A stretch of 64,000 bases of DNA from Polyangiaceae bacterium (lineage in GTDB: Bacteria > Myxococcota_A > Polyangia > Polyangiales > Polyangiaceae), in the NCBI GenBank assembly GCA_016719945.1, contig JADJYE010000003.1, forward strand, positions 248,001 to 312,000, given 5' to 3'. Below the pieces are notes generated by a model. It worked only from the letters and a program-made list of their open reading frames with translations, did no database searches and had not been told where the DNA came from. A program made the translations under genes and the position numbers. This document shows positions 53,761 to 63,826 of the stretch, in pieces (the stretch's first letter is position 1; each line of letters starts with the position of its first letter).

Positions 53761-55623
53761 TTGGGCTTTCTACGCGACGTCTACGGGCTCAACCCGGCGA
53801 TCAAGCTGCTCATCGATCCCGCGACGGGGCTCATCCTCGACGCGAACGACGCCGCCGCGCGCTTCTATGGCTACTCGGTCGAGCAGCTGTGCACCCAGCG
53901 CATCCAGCAGATCAACACGCTGGCGCCCGAGGAGGTCGCCGCCGAGATGGCGAGCGCGCGGGACGGCAACCGCACGTTCTTCCGCTTCAAGCACCGGCTC
54001 GCGTCGGGTGAGGTGCGGCACGTCGAGGTCTACACGGGGCCGGTGGTGGTCGAGGGCCGCACGTGCCTGCTGTCGATCGTGCACGACGTGACCGCGCGCG
54101 AGCGCGCGCTCGAGGATCTAGCCCGCTCGGAGGCGCAGCAGCGCTCGCTGCTGCGCGCGCTCCCGGTCGGCGTGGGCGTTCACCGCGCCGGCAGGTTCAT
54201 CTGGGTCAACGAGGGGCTGGCCGCGATGGTCGGCCGCGCGACCGAGGAGCTCGTCGGCTCGTCGATCGAGGACCTGATGCCAGACGACGGCCGGGGCCCC
54301 GCCTCGTCGGGCTCGGAGGTCACGCCTCTGCATCGCGCGTCCCTCGAGTGCGGCGACGGCCGCTCGGTCGCCGTCGATCGCATGGAGCTCCCCTTCGACT
54401 TCGACGGCGAGCCCTGCCGGATGCTCCTCGCCGTCGACGTCTCCGAGCGCGCGCGCCTCGAGGCAGATCTGCAGCGGGCGCAGCGGATGGACGCCATTGG
54501 GCGCGTCGCGGGTGGCGTCGCCCACGACTTCAACAACCTGCTCCTCGTCGTGCTCGGCGCGGCCGACATGTTGGCGCGCCGCCCGGCCTCCTTCGAGCAC
54601 TTCTCGCGCAACCTGGAGCGGATCCGCGAGGCGACGCTGCGGGCGGCCGAGCTCACCAAGCAGCTCCTGCTCGTGAGCCGGGGAACCGAGGCGCGGGGCG
54701 AGCGGCTCGAGGTGGCGGCGGTCGTCGGGGCGCTCGTCGACCTGGTGGGCGGCACGCTCCCCGAGGGGATCGACGTCAAGATCGACGTCTCCCCGGGCCT
54801 CGCGGTCCAGATGCCGCGGTCCAGCCTCGATCAGGTCCTTCTGAACCTCGTCGTCAACGCGCGCGACGCCATGCCCTCAGGCGGAGCCCTCGCCATCACG
54901 GCGCGTGAGGTCGAGCTCGCCGAGCACCCCGCGGGCCTCGCCGCCGGCAGGTACGTCCGACTCGAGGTCTCCGACGAGGGCGAGGGGATGTCTGCGGACG
55001 TCGTCGCCAAGGCGTTCGAGCCCTTCTTCTCCACCAAGGAGCCCGGCAAGGGCACCGGCCTCGGGCTCTCCACCGCCTACGGCATCGTTCGCCGCGCCGG
55101 CGGCGCGATCGAGATCGAGTCGGCCACGGCGCGAGGGACCACGATGCGGGTGCTGCTCCCCATCGCGCCCGCGGTAGAGCCCCACAAGACGCCCCCGCCC
55201 CCTTCGCGCGAGGTCGGGAGGGTGAGCGGCCGCACCCGCACCATCTTGTTGGTCGATGACCAGCGCGCCATCCGCGAGCTGCTCGAGCAGACGTTGATCG
55301 AGGCCGGCTACAAGGTGTTCTCCGCGGCGGGCGCCCAAGAGGCGCTCGTCATCGTCGCGCAGCACGGGAGCACGCTCGATCTGCTCGTCACCGACGTCGT
55401 CATGCCCGAGATGCGCGGCACCGAGCTCGCGGCTCGCGTCCGCGCGCTGCGGCCCGGCTTGCCGATCATCTTCATGAGCGGATACACGGGCGAGTCGCTG
55501 TCGCTCCCTACGGACGCGAGCGATCTGCTGGAGAAGCCGTTCGCCCCGGACGCGCTGCTCGAGCGGGTCGCCCGCAAGCTCGAGCTCGCCCCCGAGCCTA
55601 CGCGCGCCTCGAGCGGCGACTGA
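53761..55623 (+). CDS. Hybrid sensor histidine kinase (PAS-PAS-HisKA-HATPase-REC)
   Basis: 620 aa from a TTG at 53761 with GAGG 6 nt before it. The frame opens at GTG 53692, but that is only 2 bp from the divergent gene's start. PAS1 about 1-120 (DPATGLILDANDAAARFYGY), PAS2 ~125-250 (GRFIWVNEGLAAMVGRATEE), HisKA with GGVAHDFNNLLLVVLGAADM (acceptor His), HATPase with LNLVVNARDAMPSGG, DEGEGMS and GKGTGLGLSTAYGIV, and a C-terminal receiver with DD, LLVTDVVMPEMRGTEL and LEKPF. No membrane helix, so a cytoplasmic sensor. The attached receiver suggests a phosphorelay. Confidence 0.88.
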   Translation: MGFLRDVYGLNPAIKLLIDPATGLILDANDAAARFYGYSVEQLCTQRIQQINTLAPEEVAAEMASARDGNRTFFRFKHRLASGEVRHVEVYTGPVVVEGRTCLLSIVHDVTARERALEDLARSEAQQRSLLRALPVGVGVHRAGRFIWVNEGLAAMVGRATEELVGSSIEDLMPDDGRGPASSGSEVTPLHRASLECGDGRSVAVDRMELPFDFDGEPCRMLLAVDVSERARLEADLQRAQRMDAIGRVAGGVAHDFNNLLLVVLGAADMLARRPASFEHFSRNLERIREATLRAAELTKQLLLVSRGTEARGERLEVAAVVGALVDLVGGTLPEGIDVKIDVSPGLAVQMPRSSLDQVLLNLVVNARDAMPSGGALAITAREVELAEHPAGLAAGRYVRLEVSDEGEGMSADVVAKAFEPFFSTKEPGKGTGLGLSTAYGIVRRAGGAIEIESATARGTTMRVLLPIAPAVEPHKTPPPPSREVGRVSGRTRTILLVDDQRAIRELLEQTLIEAGYKVFSAAGAQEALVIVAQHGSTLDLLVTDVVMPEMRGTELAARVRALRPGLPIIFMSGYTGESLSLPTDASDLLEKPFAPDALLERVARKLELAPEPTRASSGD

Positions 55624-55629
55624 CTCGCC

Positions 55630-57648
55630 TCACTTCGACTTGGACTTGGGCGTGGTCGGCTTGTCGTACGTCGGTGGGCCGCTCTGTCCGAAGCTGAAGA
55701 GCAGCGTCTCGACCTGCCCGTAGCTGTTCTTGGTGCGGGGGCGCGGGTTGTGGTCGGTGACCCAGTAGACCTCGCCCGAGACGAGCGCGTCGCTCGGGTT
55801 GCCGGTGCGCTCCGGGAGGCGCCGCAGGTAATCGACGAGGGGCTTCTGATAAGCGCGAGCCCCGTCACCCTGGATGCGGTTCGCGTAGTCGCTCCAGATC
55901 TGGTTGTAGCCGAAGCTCTTCGCGTGGAGCAGATCGAAGTTCGGCGGCCCGTAGTTGAGCGGGTCGATGTGTCGACCGTCGACCGTCACCGCGTCGACCA
56001 CGACGATGCCGTCCACCGTCACCGGGTTCGGGCTGAACATGAACCAGCCCTGGAGGAAGCGGGCCTTGTGGGTCAGCGTCCGCATCAGGTCGCTCTGCGG
56101 CTCGAGCTTCCAGCCGTGCTTCTTGTTCAGCGCGGCGATCCACTCCTTGTAGCGGCGCTGCGTCGACCACAGCTCGACGATGGCCTGGTTGAGGCAGGCG
56201 AGCAGCATCACCGCGCACGCGAGCTCGCTCGCCAGGCGCCCGACCCCGCGCAGGATGCGTCTTGGCCGCACGTCGGACTCGACCTCGGGGTCCACGTCGC
56301 CGAGCCCGAGGAGGCGCGTCGCGCGACCCTTCGCCCAACCGAGCGCAGCGTCCGCGAGCAGCGAGAAGGGAGGAACGCGTAGCAGCCAGGCGAACGCGGG
56401 ACCCACCGGGAGCGCGGCCACGATCTCCGCGAGGGCGGCGTGGCCGGTGATGGGCAGCTCGCTGCCCGGGCGGATGACCGAGATGCGTGAGGCACGTGCC
56501 TCGGCGGTCGTCGCCTCTTCGAACTCGAGCAGGCCGAAGCGGTCGAGGCGGGCGAGGACACGGCACAGCCACAGCGTCGCGCCGGAGGTCTTGTCGAAGA
56601 CGACCTTCCGGCGGCGATGCTCGCGCCGCATCGCGTGGATCGACGTCTCCCAGTCCTCGTAGCTGAACAGCACGGTCGCGAACACGCACAGCGCCCACGC
56701 GAACGGCCCGAGGACGAACGTCGAGCCGAACCCGATGTGGAGCACGTTGATGAGCACGATCGCGATCCGCCTCAGCCACAGCTTCACGTCGAAGCCGAAG
56801 ACGACCAGCTGAGGCAACAGCATGCAGAAGGCGATGCCAGCCTCTGACGCGATGACCCCCGCGGTCATCACCTGATGCACGCGGAACGGGATGTAGTCCC
56901 GGACGTGCCCGATGATGGGCGTGATCATCCGGTCGACGTACATGACGTAGTGGGTGGCGTTGAAATCGCGCTTCCAGCCCGGCCCGAACTTGTGGATGAC
57001 GTTGAAGTAGTAGATCGCCGCGATCTGAAGGCAGACGGCGATCCCCACGATCGACACGAAGGGCGTCAGCCGGAAGCCCTCGATGACGTCGCGCCGATCG
57101 TTGAGGTCCTCGGCGGTGCGCTCCCGTCGCCGGCGCATCGACGCCAGCATCGCGTCGACGCTGAAGCGGTCTCCCAGCGGCATGAAGCATGTCCACAGCA
57201 GCACCAGGCTCTGCACGACGTACCCGCCGTTCTCGATCAACAGGACGCGCCCGTTCATGCTCGTGATGAACATGAGCGACAGCACCTGAGCGAGCTTCGT
57301 CTTGTACCCGACGAGCAGCGCGACGTAGGTCGCGAGGATCACGACCCACAGCACCCACAGCTCGGGCGCCGTGGTGAACCCGTGGAGCAGCGAGAAGTTG
57401 TTCGACTGCGGCTTCTCGAGGATGACCCAGTTCGGCAGCACGCCGACGTCCGAGAGCATGTCGGGCCAGGCGGCCGCACGCCGGAACAGGTCGCAGATCA
57501 AGAACCAGCCGAGCAAGATGCGCGTGAGGCCGAGCGTCCTGCGGTCGAACGTCAGGTAGGAGTTCTTGAGGAGGCACCACGCCTCACGCAGGTGCTGGAA
57601 GAACCACGAGGAAAGCTCTTTTGCTGCGGGACGGCTCGGCTCGGCCAC
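55630..57648 (-). CDS. HTTM-domain integral membrane protein
   Basis: 672 aa from the GTG at 57648. Several helices in the N-terminal ~380 residues, with the HTTM (vitamin K-dependent gamma-carboxylase-like) pattern: LGLTRILLGWFLICDLFRRA, LLIENGGYVVQSLVLLWTCF, YYFNVIHKFGPGWKRDFNAT. A cytoplasmic or periplasmic insert follows (~400-500), another helix (LASELACAVMLLACLNQAIV), and a C-terminal soluble domain (FSPNPVTVDGIVVVDAVTVD, DYANRIQGDGARAYQKPLVD, GEVYWVTDHNP) common in bacterial HTTM proteins. Lys-rich end. Enzyme activity unproven in bacteria. Confidence 0.85.
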   Translation of the reverse strand: MAEPSRPAAKELSSWFFQHLREAWCLLKNSYLTFDRRTLGLTRILLGWFLICDLFRRAAAWPDMLSDVGVLPNWVILEKPQSNNFSLLHGFTTAPELWVLWVVILATYVALLVGYKTKLAQVLSLMFITSMNGRVLLIENGGYVVQSLVLLWTCFMPLGDRFSVDAMLASMRRRRERTAEDLNDRRDVIEGFRLTPFVSIVGIAVCLQIAAIYYFNVIHKFGPGWKRDFNATHYVMYVDRMITPIIGHVRDYIPFRVHQVMTAGVIASEAGIAFCMLLPQLVVFGFDVKLWLRRIAIVLINVLHIGFGSTFVLGPFAWALCVFATVLFSYEDWETSIHAMRREHRRRKVVFDKTSGATLWLCRVLARLDRFGLLEFEEATTAEARASRISVIRPGSELPITGHAALAEIVAALPVGPAFAWLLRVPPFSLLADAALGWAKGRATRLLGLGDVDPEVESDVRPRRILRGVGRLASELACAVMLLACLNQAIVELWSTQRRYKEWIAALNKKHGWKLEPQSDLMRTLTHKARFLQGWFMFSPNPVTVDGIVVVDAVTVDGRHIDPLNYGPPNFDLLHAKSFGYNQIWSDYANRIQGDGARAYQKPLVDYLRRLPERTGNPSDALVSGEVYWVTDHNPRPRTKNSYGQVETLLFSFGQSGPPTYDKPTTPKSKSK

Positions 57649-57713
57649 GTCGGCGGCATCATAGACCGAAGCTCGCCCTGGCCGCCGCGCTCGAAACGCG
57701 CGAAGGTGAGGTC

Positions 57714-57998
57714 GTGGAGTCGGAGGCCGACCCGTCGACCGAAGAGCGACCCGACGTAACGGCAGAGAGTGAGGCGCCGCCCGCTCCACCGGCCGACGCT
57801 CGACGGGTCCCTCCGGACGTCGCGCTCGATGACGAGGGCCCCTTCGAGATCGAGAAGACCTTCGCCATCCTCTGTGCCCTCGGCGGCGTGATGTGCCTCG
57901 TGCCGCGCCAGTGGTGGAGCGCGGTCGTGCTGCTGTCGCTGAGCGCGCTCAGCCTGCTCCTGTTTCTGCTGCGACGGCGGCGGGCAGATCGAGCGTGA
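57714..57998 (+). CDS. Small membrane protein of unknown function
   Basis: 94 aa from the GTG at 57714 (start uncertain; the frame is open from 57621). Acidic, Pro/Glu-rich first half (ESEADPSTEERPDVTAES), then two membrane helices (KTFAILCALGGVMCLV and WWSAVVLLSLSALSLLLFLL) and an Arg-rich end. Its last 50 bp overlap the end of the convergent kinase gene. Confidence 0.5.
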   Translation: MESEADPSTEERPDVTAESEAPPAPPADARRVPPDVALDDEGPFEIEKTFAILCALGGVMCLVPRQWWSAVVLLSLSALSLLLFLLRRRRADRA

Positions 57999-59241
57999 CG
58001 GTGGTGCCGCTCGAGGGGGCGCTGGTGACCCTCACCGACCCCTTCGCCCCCTCGACCATCGTGCGCACCCCGGCGAGGCCCAGGCCGCTGCCCTTGCCGG
58101 GTTTGGTCGTGAAGAACGGCTGAAACAGCTGGTCTTGCTCGTCGGAGGTCATGCCGAGCCCCTCGTCCGCGACCTCGAGGCTCACCCGCCCAGCCTCTTC
58201 GCTGGTGCGGAGGGTGACGCGCCCGCCTCGCGGCATGGCGTCTCGCGCGTTGGTCACCAGGTTGATGACCGCGCGGACCAGCTCGATCGGGTCGACCTCC
58301 ACGTAGGCCCCGAAGGCTCGAAGGTCCAGCATGAGGTCGATCTCGTCCCCCGCGACGGCGCGCAGCAGGGAGGCGGCGTCGGACAGCATCGCGTCCAGGG
58401 CGACCGCTTGGCGCACGCGCAACGGTCCACCGGCCGCGGCCGTGAGGAGCCTGCGCGCGAGCGCCACGCCGTGCTCGGCGGCGTCGAGGATGATCTGCAC
58501 CCGCTCGAGCATCCGTGGGTCGCCCGCCAGCGCGGTCTTGAGCTGGGCCGCGCAGAGCAAGATGGGCGCGACCGCGTTGTTCAGATCGTGCGCCACGTGA
58601 CGGGCGAGGATGCCGACCGACGCGAGGCGCTCGGCCTGCAGCAGCTCGCGCTCTTGAAGCAGGAGCAACCTCTGGACGTGCGCGGCCTCCGCCTCTTCGA
58701 AGTACAAGGCCACCATGTCCGCGACGCTGGCGGCGAAGTCGATCTCCCGCGGGAGCCACTTTCGTGGACCCCCGACGTGCTCGTGACAGACGACGCCGAA
58801 GAGCACACCCTGCCGGAAGATCGGCGTGTCGAGGAGGCTGCCGATCCGGTGCGGCTCGAGCACCTCGCGGAACATGGTCTGGGCGTGTGGGCTCGCGCGG
58901 GTGTCCTCGACGACCAGGGCGCGCCGCTGCTCCATGGCCTCGAAGTACTCCGGGTGATCGGCGACCGACAGGACGGTCGGCTCGCGCGAGTGCGACTGGG
59001 TGGAGCGCACGTAGAGCAGGCCTTGGGTCAGCGTCCCCGCTTCGGGGTCGATGATCCAGACGCCGACGCGCTCGACCTCGAGCTGGTCGGCCGCCATGCG
59101 CGTGGCGCTCTCGAGGATCGCGCGCAGCCGCTCGGGATCGCGCACCTCGGCGCGCGCCATCCGCAGCCGAGCGTCGAGGAAAGACGCTGACCGTGGCGCC
59201 GGCTCGATGCTCGCCCTTCCCCCACCCGACGACATCGCCAA
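57949..59241 (-). CDS. GAF-domain sensor histidine kinase
   Basis: 430 aa, no membrane helix. GAF domain ~40-195 (LEVERVGVWIIDPEAGTL, HPEYFEAMEQRRALVVEDTR, GSLLDTPIFRQGVLFGVVCH), coiled linker, dimerisation helix with ARHVAHDLNNAVAPILLCAA (acceptor His), HATPase with VINLVTNARDAMPRGG, DEGLGMTSDEQ, GKGSGLGLAGVRTM. Sequence style close to the NtrB-like kinase at 53761. No receiver and no response regulator beside it, so an orphan. 3 bp after the membrane protein gene downstream. Confidence 0.87.
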   Translation of the reverse strand: MAMSSGGGRASIEPAPRSASFLDARLRMARAEVRDPERLRAILESATRMAADQLEVERVGVWIIDPEAGTLTQGLLYVRSTQSHSREPTVLSVADHPEYFEAMEQRRALVVEDTRASPHAQTMFREVLEPHRIGSLLDTPIFRQGVLFGVVCHEHVGGPRKWLPREIDFAASVADMVALYFEEAEAAHVQRLLLLQERELLQAERLASVGILARHVAHDLNNAVAPILLCAAQLKTALAGDPRMLERVQIILDAAEHGVALARRLLTAAAGGPLRVRQAVALDAMLSDAASLLRAVAGDEIDLMLDLRAFGAYVEVDPIELVRAVINLVTNARDAMPRGGRVTLRTSEEAGRVSLEVADEGLGMTSDEQDQLFQPFFTTKPGKGSGLGLAGVRTMVEGAKGSVRVTSAPSSGTTVTLDLPAAVAAETGAG

Positions 59242-59244
59242 AGT

Positions 59245-59715
59245 CTACTCGGGAGCGGGGCCGCCGTTCGGCGAATCTTGGGTCTTGGAAGCCAGATTGC
59301 GGGTGGACGGCGGCGGGTCGCCGGGCAGCCGGATCGGCTCCTTGCGGTAGCGCGCGCGCAAGCGGTCGATGGTGCGACGTACGGCAGGCCGCCGCACGAG
59401 CACGAGCTCGAGCCGGCGCTTGCCCGGAACATCGACGAGCATCAACCCGAGCAGGATGGTCAAGAAACCCTGGCCCGGCACGCCCGGCAGCGACAAGAGG
59501 ACGCCGAGCAGCACCAAGATGACCCCGAGCAGGTTCTGCGCGACCCGCACCCCCACGCGCAGCCACATCGCATGGCCCGCCAGCGGGAGCGGCGTGGCGC
59601 CCGACACGAAATAGTCGGGCGGCAGCCTCACGACGACCACGGCCGCCGCCGCGAGGCTCAGCGCGAACGAGGTGACCCCGATCGCGGCGGCGACGGCGAT
59701 CTGCCCGCCCGTCAA
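59245..59715 (-). CDS. PGPGW-like transmembrane protein
   Basis: 156 aa. Helix 1 (IAVAAAIGVTSFALSLAAAAVVVV), helix 2 (VAQNLLGVILVLLGVLLSLPGVPGQGFLTILLGLML as two adjoining segments around the LPGVPGQGF turn, close to the PGPGW signature), then a basic cytoplasmic tail. ATG overlaps the argB stop by 4 bp, so it is translated with argCB, though nothing links it to arginine synthesis. Function unknown. Confidence 0.75.
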   Translation of the reverse strand: MTGGQIAVAAAIGVTSFALSLAAAAVVVVRLPPDYFVSGATPLPLAGHAMWLRVGVRVAQNLLGVILVLLGVLLSLPGVPGQGFLTILLGLMLVDVPGKRRLELVLVRRPAVRRTIDRLRARYRKEPIRLPGDPPPSTRNLASKTQDSPNGGPAPE

Positions 59716-60538
59716 GGGACCAGGACGGTGCCGATGGAGCCCGGCTTCGAGGCCTCTTCCAACAGCTCCCCCGGGCCGAGCCGGCCGACGATGTGGACCT
59801 GACGAGCGCCCGCGGCGATCGCGGCGAACGACTCCTCGAGCTTCGGGATCATGCCCTCGCGCACGACGCCCTCGGCGATCAGCGACTGACCCTCACGGAC
59901 GGTCAGCCGCTCGATGCGGCTGGTCGGATCCTTCACGTCGCGGAGCACGCCGCGCACGTCGCTCACGAGCAGCAGGCTCTTCGCGAAGATGGCGACCGCC
60001 ACCCGCGTGGCCACGATGTCTGCGTTGATGTTGTAGACCTGCCCGTCCTCACCCGCCCCGAGGCAAGCAAGCACGGGGACGAAGCCCTTTTCTCCGAGCA
60101 GATCGAGCAGCGCGCCGTCCACCCCGGCCACGTCACCGACCAGCCCCAGGTCGATCGGCTCGGGGCCCGCGCCCGAGTAGACGCGAGGCGGGCGCTTCTC
60201 GGCGGCGATGACCCTGGAGCTCGCGCCGTGCAGGCCCACGGGCCTCGCACCGGCCTTCACGAGCGCAGAGCAGAGATCGACGTTGAGCTTGCCTGCGAGC
60301 ACCATCTTCATCACGTCGAGGGTGGCCTCGTCGGTGAAGCGGCGGCCCGCGATCTTCTTCGGGGTCTGCCCGAGCTGCTCTTGCAGCTTCGTCGCCTGTG
60401 GGCCGCCGCCGTGCACGACGACCACGCGACCCCACCTCGACATCTTCGCGAGGTCGGCGGCGATGGGCGCGAGCTCGGGGCCACCGATGACCTCGCCGCC
60501 GAGCTTCACCACGAACGGGCCGAACATCACCGGGGACG

Positions 60539-60542
<4 letters not shown>
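59712..60542 (-). CDS. argB: Acetylglutamate kinase
   Basis: 276 aa from the GTG overlapping the argC stop by 4 bp; the long open frame upstream only shadows argC. Phosphorylates N-acetylglutamate in arginine synthesis. Amino-acid-kinase family motifs: VVKLGGEVIGG, VVVVHGGGPQATKLQEQLGQ, KKIAGRRFTDEATLDVMKMV, VYNINADIVATRVAVAIFAK, LLLVSDVRGVLRDVKDP, EGMIPKLEESFAAIAAGARQ. Normal length. No other arg gene is nearby. Confidence 0.93.
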
Positions 60543-61588
<1,046 letters not shown>

Positions 61589-61663
61589 GGCCGTGGCCTA
61601 GCACTCTCGGCGTCGGGCGCGAAGGTGCGCCCGACGCCTGGCGCTGGTAGAACGGCACGCAAC

Positions 61664-62838
61664 ATGACGGCTCCGTTCGATTCGCTCGCGGCGGCGATCA
61701 GGGGAAGGACGGAGGCGATGCTCGCGGCGATCGCCGAGCTCGTCCGGGTGAACTCCCACACGGCGAACAAGGCGGGCGGCGACGAGGTCGGCGCGCTCCT
61801 CGCGCGCCGCGCCGCAGAGCTAGGGCTCGTCGTCCACCTGAGGCGCAGCGATCGGTACGCCGATCACCTGGCCTTCTCCACGCCGGCCGCGGCGGGGTCC
61901 GCCGAGGGCGCGGTCGTCCTCGTGGGCCACCACGACACCGTCTTCCCCCCGGGCACGTTCGAGGGCTTCTCGCGAGAAGGAGACCTCGCGCGTGGGCCGG
62001 GCGTGCTCGACATGAAGGGCGGCATCGTCGTCATGCTCGAAGCTCTCCGCGCGCTGCGCGAGGCGGGGGGCCTCGCGCGCTCCAAGGTTCGTGTGGTGCT
62101 CGTCGGCGACGAGGAGATCGGGTCGCCGGAGGGGCGCCCGTTCATCGTCGAGCAGACCGTGGGGCCGCGCTTGCCCTGGTGTTCGAGGCCGGGCGCGCGG
62201 CCGACAAGATCATCACCAGCCGCAAGGGCACCGGGTCCGCCAAGGTGGTCGCGACCGGACGCGCCGCGCACGCGGCGAACAACCATAAGGACGGGGTCAA
62301 CGCGATCTGGGCGCTCGCCAGGTTCGTCGAGCGCGCGCAGCGTCTGACCGACTATGGGCGCGGCGTCACCGTGAACGTCGGCACCATCGTGGGCGGCGAG
62401 GCCAAGAACACCGTGCCCGATCGCTGTGAGTGCCAGCTCGACTTCCGGTTCGAGCGCATCGAGGACGCCCACAGCACGTTCGCCGCCTTGCGACAGGCGT
62501 GCAGCGACGCGGCGGCCGAGGTCCCGGGCGCGAGCCTCGCCATCGACGGCGGGCCCGGCCGCATGCCGCTCGAGCGCACGCCGGCGAACGTCGCGCTGTA
62601 CGAGGCGTACGCCGCGCACGCGGCGGCGGTGGGGCTCGGCAACGCCGAAGCGGCGCTGATCGCGGGCGGGTCGGACGCCAGCACGACCGCGGCCGAGGGC
62701 ATCCCCACGATCGACGGGCTCGGACCTCGCGGCAGCGGCTTCCACACCAAGGACGAGCTGATCGAGGTCGGCAGCCTCGAGCCGAAGGCCCACGCGCTCG
62801 CGCGCCTGCTGTGGGAGCGCGCGGGCGCCGCGGGCTGA
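61664..62838 (+). CDS. M20-family metallopeptidase (frameshift near 62166)
   Basis: About 391 aa. Metal-dependent amidohydrolase/carboxypeptidase (ArgE/DapE/CPG2 type). Frame 1: ELVRVNSHTANKAGGDEVGA, VVLVGHHDTVFPPGTF (first zinc His), GVLDMKGGIVVMLEALRAL (bridging Asp), VVLVGDEEIGSPEGRP (catalytic Glu pair). Slip at ~62160-62170, then LVFEAGRAADKIITSRKGTG, GRAAHAANNHKDGVNAIWAL (dimerisation domain), LIAGGSDASTTAAEGIPTID and SGFHTKDELIEVGSLEPKAH (last zinc His). Closest in style to glutamate carboxypeptidases (CPG2). Divergent from argC; a role in acetylornithine deacetylation is possible but not shown. Confidence 0.84.
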
Positions 62839-62890
62839 CCCGGCGGCGGGTTTCGCGACACATCGCCCCCACGCGTGTACGCTGACGGTG

Positions 62891-63769
62891 ATGTCTTGGG
62901 GTCAACCGCCGAACCAGCCGCCGTACGGACAACCGCCTCAGGGCTATGGCCAGCAAGGCTACGGCCAACAAGGCTACGGTCAACAGGGTCAGCAAGGCTG
63001 GGGTCAGCCTGGCCAGGGCCAGCAAGGCTTTGGCCAACACGGAGCAGCGTTCGGCGCGCCCGGTCCCGGGGGCAAGCTGCCGCCGCCGCCGCCGAAGAAG
63101 AGCAAGGCCGGCTGCATCATCGGCCTCGCGGTCGGCGCGCTGTTCCTCGGGACGTGCGCGGTGGGCGGCGGCATCTTCGCGATGAGCTTCGGGTCGGGCC
63201 CGGCCGTTCCGTCCGACAAGGAAGACTACGTCGGCTGCTGGGTCGGCAAGGACGTGCGCCTGAAGATCTCCAAAGACGGCTCGATCAACTACCTGAAGAA
63301 GAAAGGGAGCTCGAGCAAGGAGATCAACGGGATGCACATCCGCGAGTGGAAGGGCGACGACTTCGTGGTCGGGGTGTCCTTCATGTCGACCAAGTTCGAG
63401 GTCTCCGAGCCCCCCGAGAAGGACAAGGACGGTAAGCGCTTCAAGATGACGGTCGACGGGATCGACCTCGTCCGCCGCGTCGACAAGGACGAAGACGCCG
63501 ACGTGCTCGCGCGCGTCGAGTGCGAGGGCTCTGGCAAGGGGATCGACTGCAAGATCATCCACGAAGGCGGGCCGTACCCCGCGAAGATCTGCTTCGACTA
63601 CGTCTTCGAATGCCAAGACGGCGGCACGATCAAGGCCAACCGCTGCGAGGACCTCGAGTCGGGCACGGACGCCAAGAAGAAGCTCGAGGAGTCCGACTTC
63701 TCGGGGATCGACAAGTGCGTCGTGAAGGACAGCAAGGTCGCCAACGTCAAGATCGACATCAAGAACTGA
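62891..63769 (+). CDS. Gly/Gln-rich single-pass membrane protein
   Basis: 292 aa from the ATG at 62891 (a GTG directly before it is also possible). N-terminal ~60 residues are low-complexity Gly/Gln/Tyr/Pro with GYGQQ repeats, then PPPPPKKSKAGC and one helix (IIGLAVGALFLGTCAVGGGI). Outside: a ~170 aa domain with ADVLARVECEGSGKG-type strands and six or more Cys (VGCWVGKDVRLKIS, CKIIHEGGPYPAKICFDYVFEC, RCEDLESG, DKCVVKD). Prokaryotic Gly/Gln/Tyr tails of this type often precede cytoplasm-to-membrane anchors. Function unknown. TACGCT 4 nt before the GTG could be a -10 element. Confidence 0.75.
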   Translation: MSWGQPPNQPPYGQPPQGYGQQGYGQQGYGQQGQQGWGQPGQGQQGFGQHGAAFGAPGPGGKLPPPPPKKSKAGCIIGLAVGALFLGTCAVGGGIFAMSFGSGPAVPSDKEDYVGCWVGKDVRLKISKDGSINYLKKKGSSSKEINGMHIREWKGDDFVVGVSFMSTKFEVSEPPEKDKDGKRFKMTVDGIDLVRRVDKDEDADVLARVECEGSGKGIDCKIIHEGGPYPAKICFDYVFECQDGGTIKANRCEDLESGTDAKKKLEESDFSGIDKCVVKDSKVANVKIDIKN

Positions 63770-63776
63770 CCGTCGC

Positions 63777-63826
63777 TCTGACTATCGAAGTCACTCTGAC
63801 TATCGCAGTCACCCTGCCTATTGAAG
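63777..63826. repeat. 18-bp tandem repeat (2.7 copies) after the membrane protein gene
   Basis: TCTGACTATCGAAGTCAC, then the same with one change, then a degenerate third unit (CCTGCCTATTGAAG). Each unit contains a GACT...AGTC dyad, so the RNA could form small hairpins between the two converging genes. The third unit runs into the end of the next gene. Confidence 0.75.

Noticed and set aside
63777..63826. Tandem 18-bp repeat considered as a CRISPR or iteron origin
   Set aside because: Only 2.7 copies, no spacers, no replication gene nearby.
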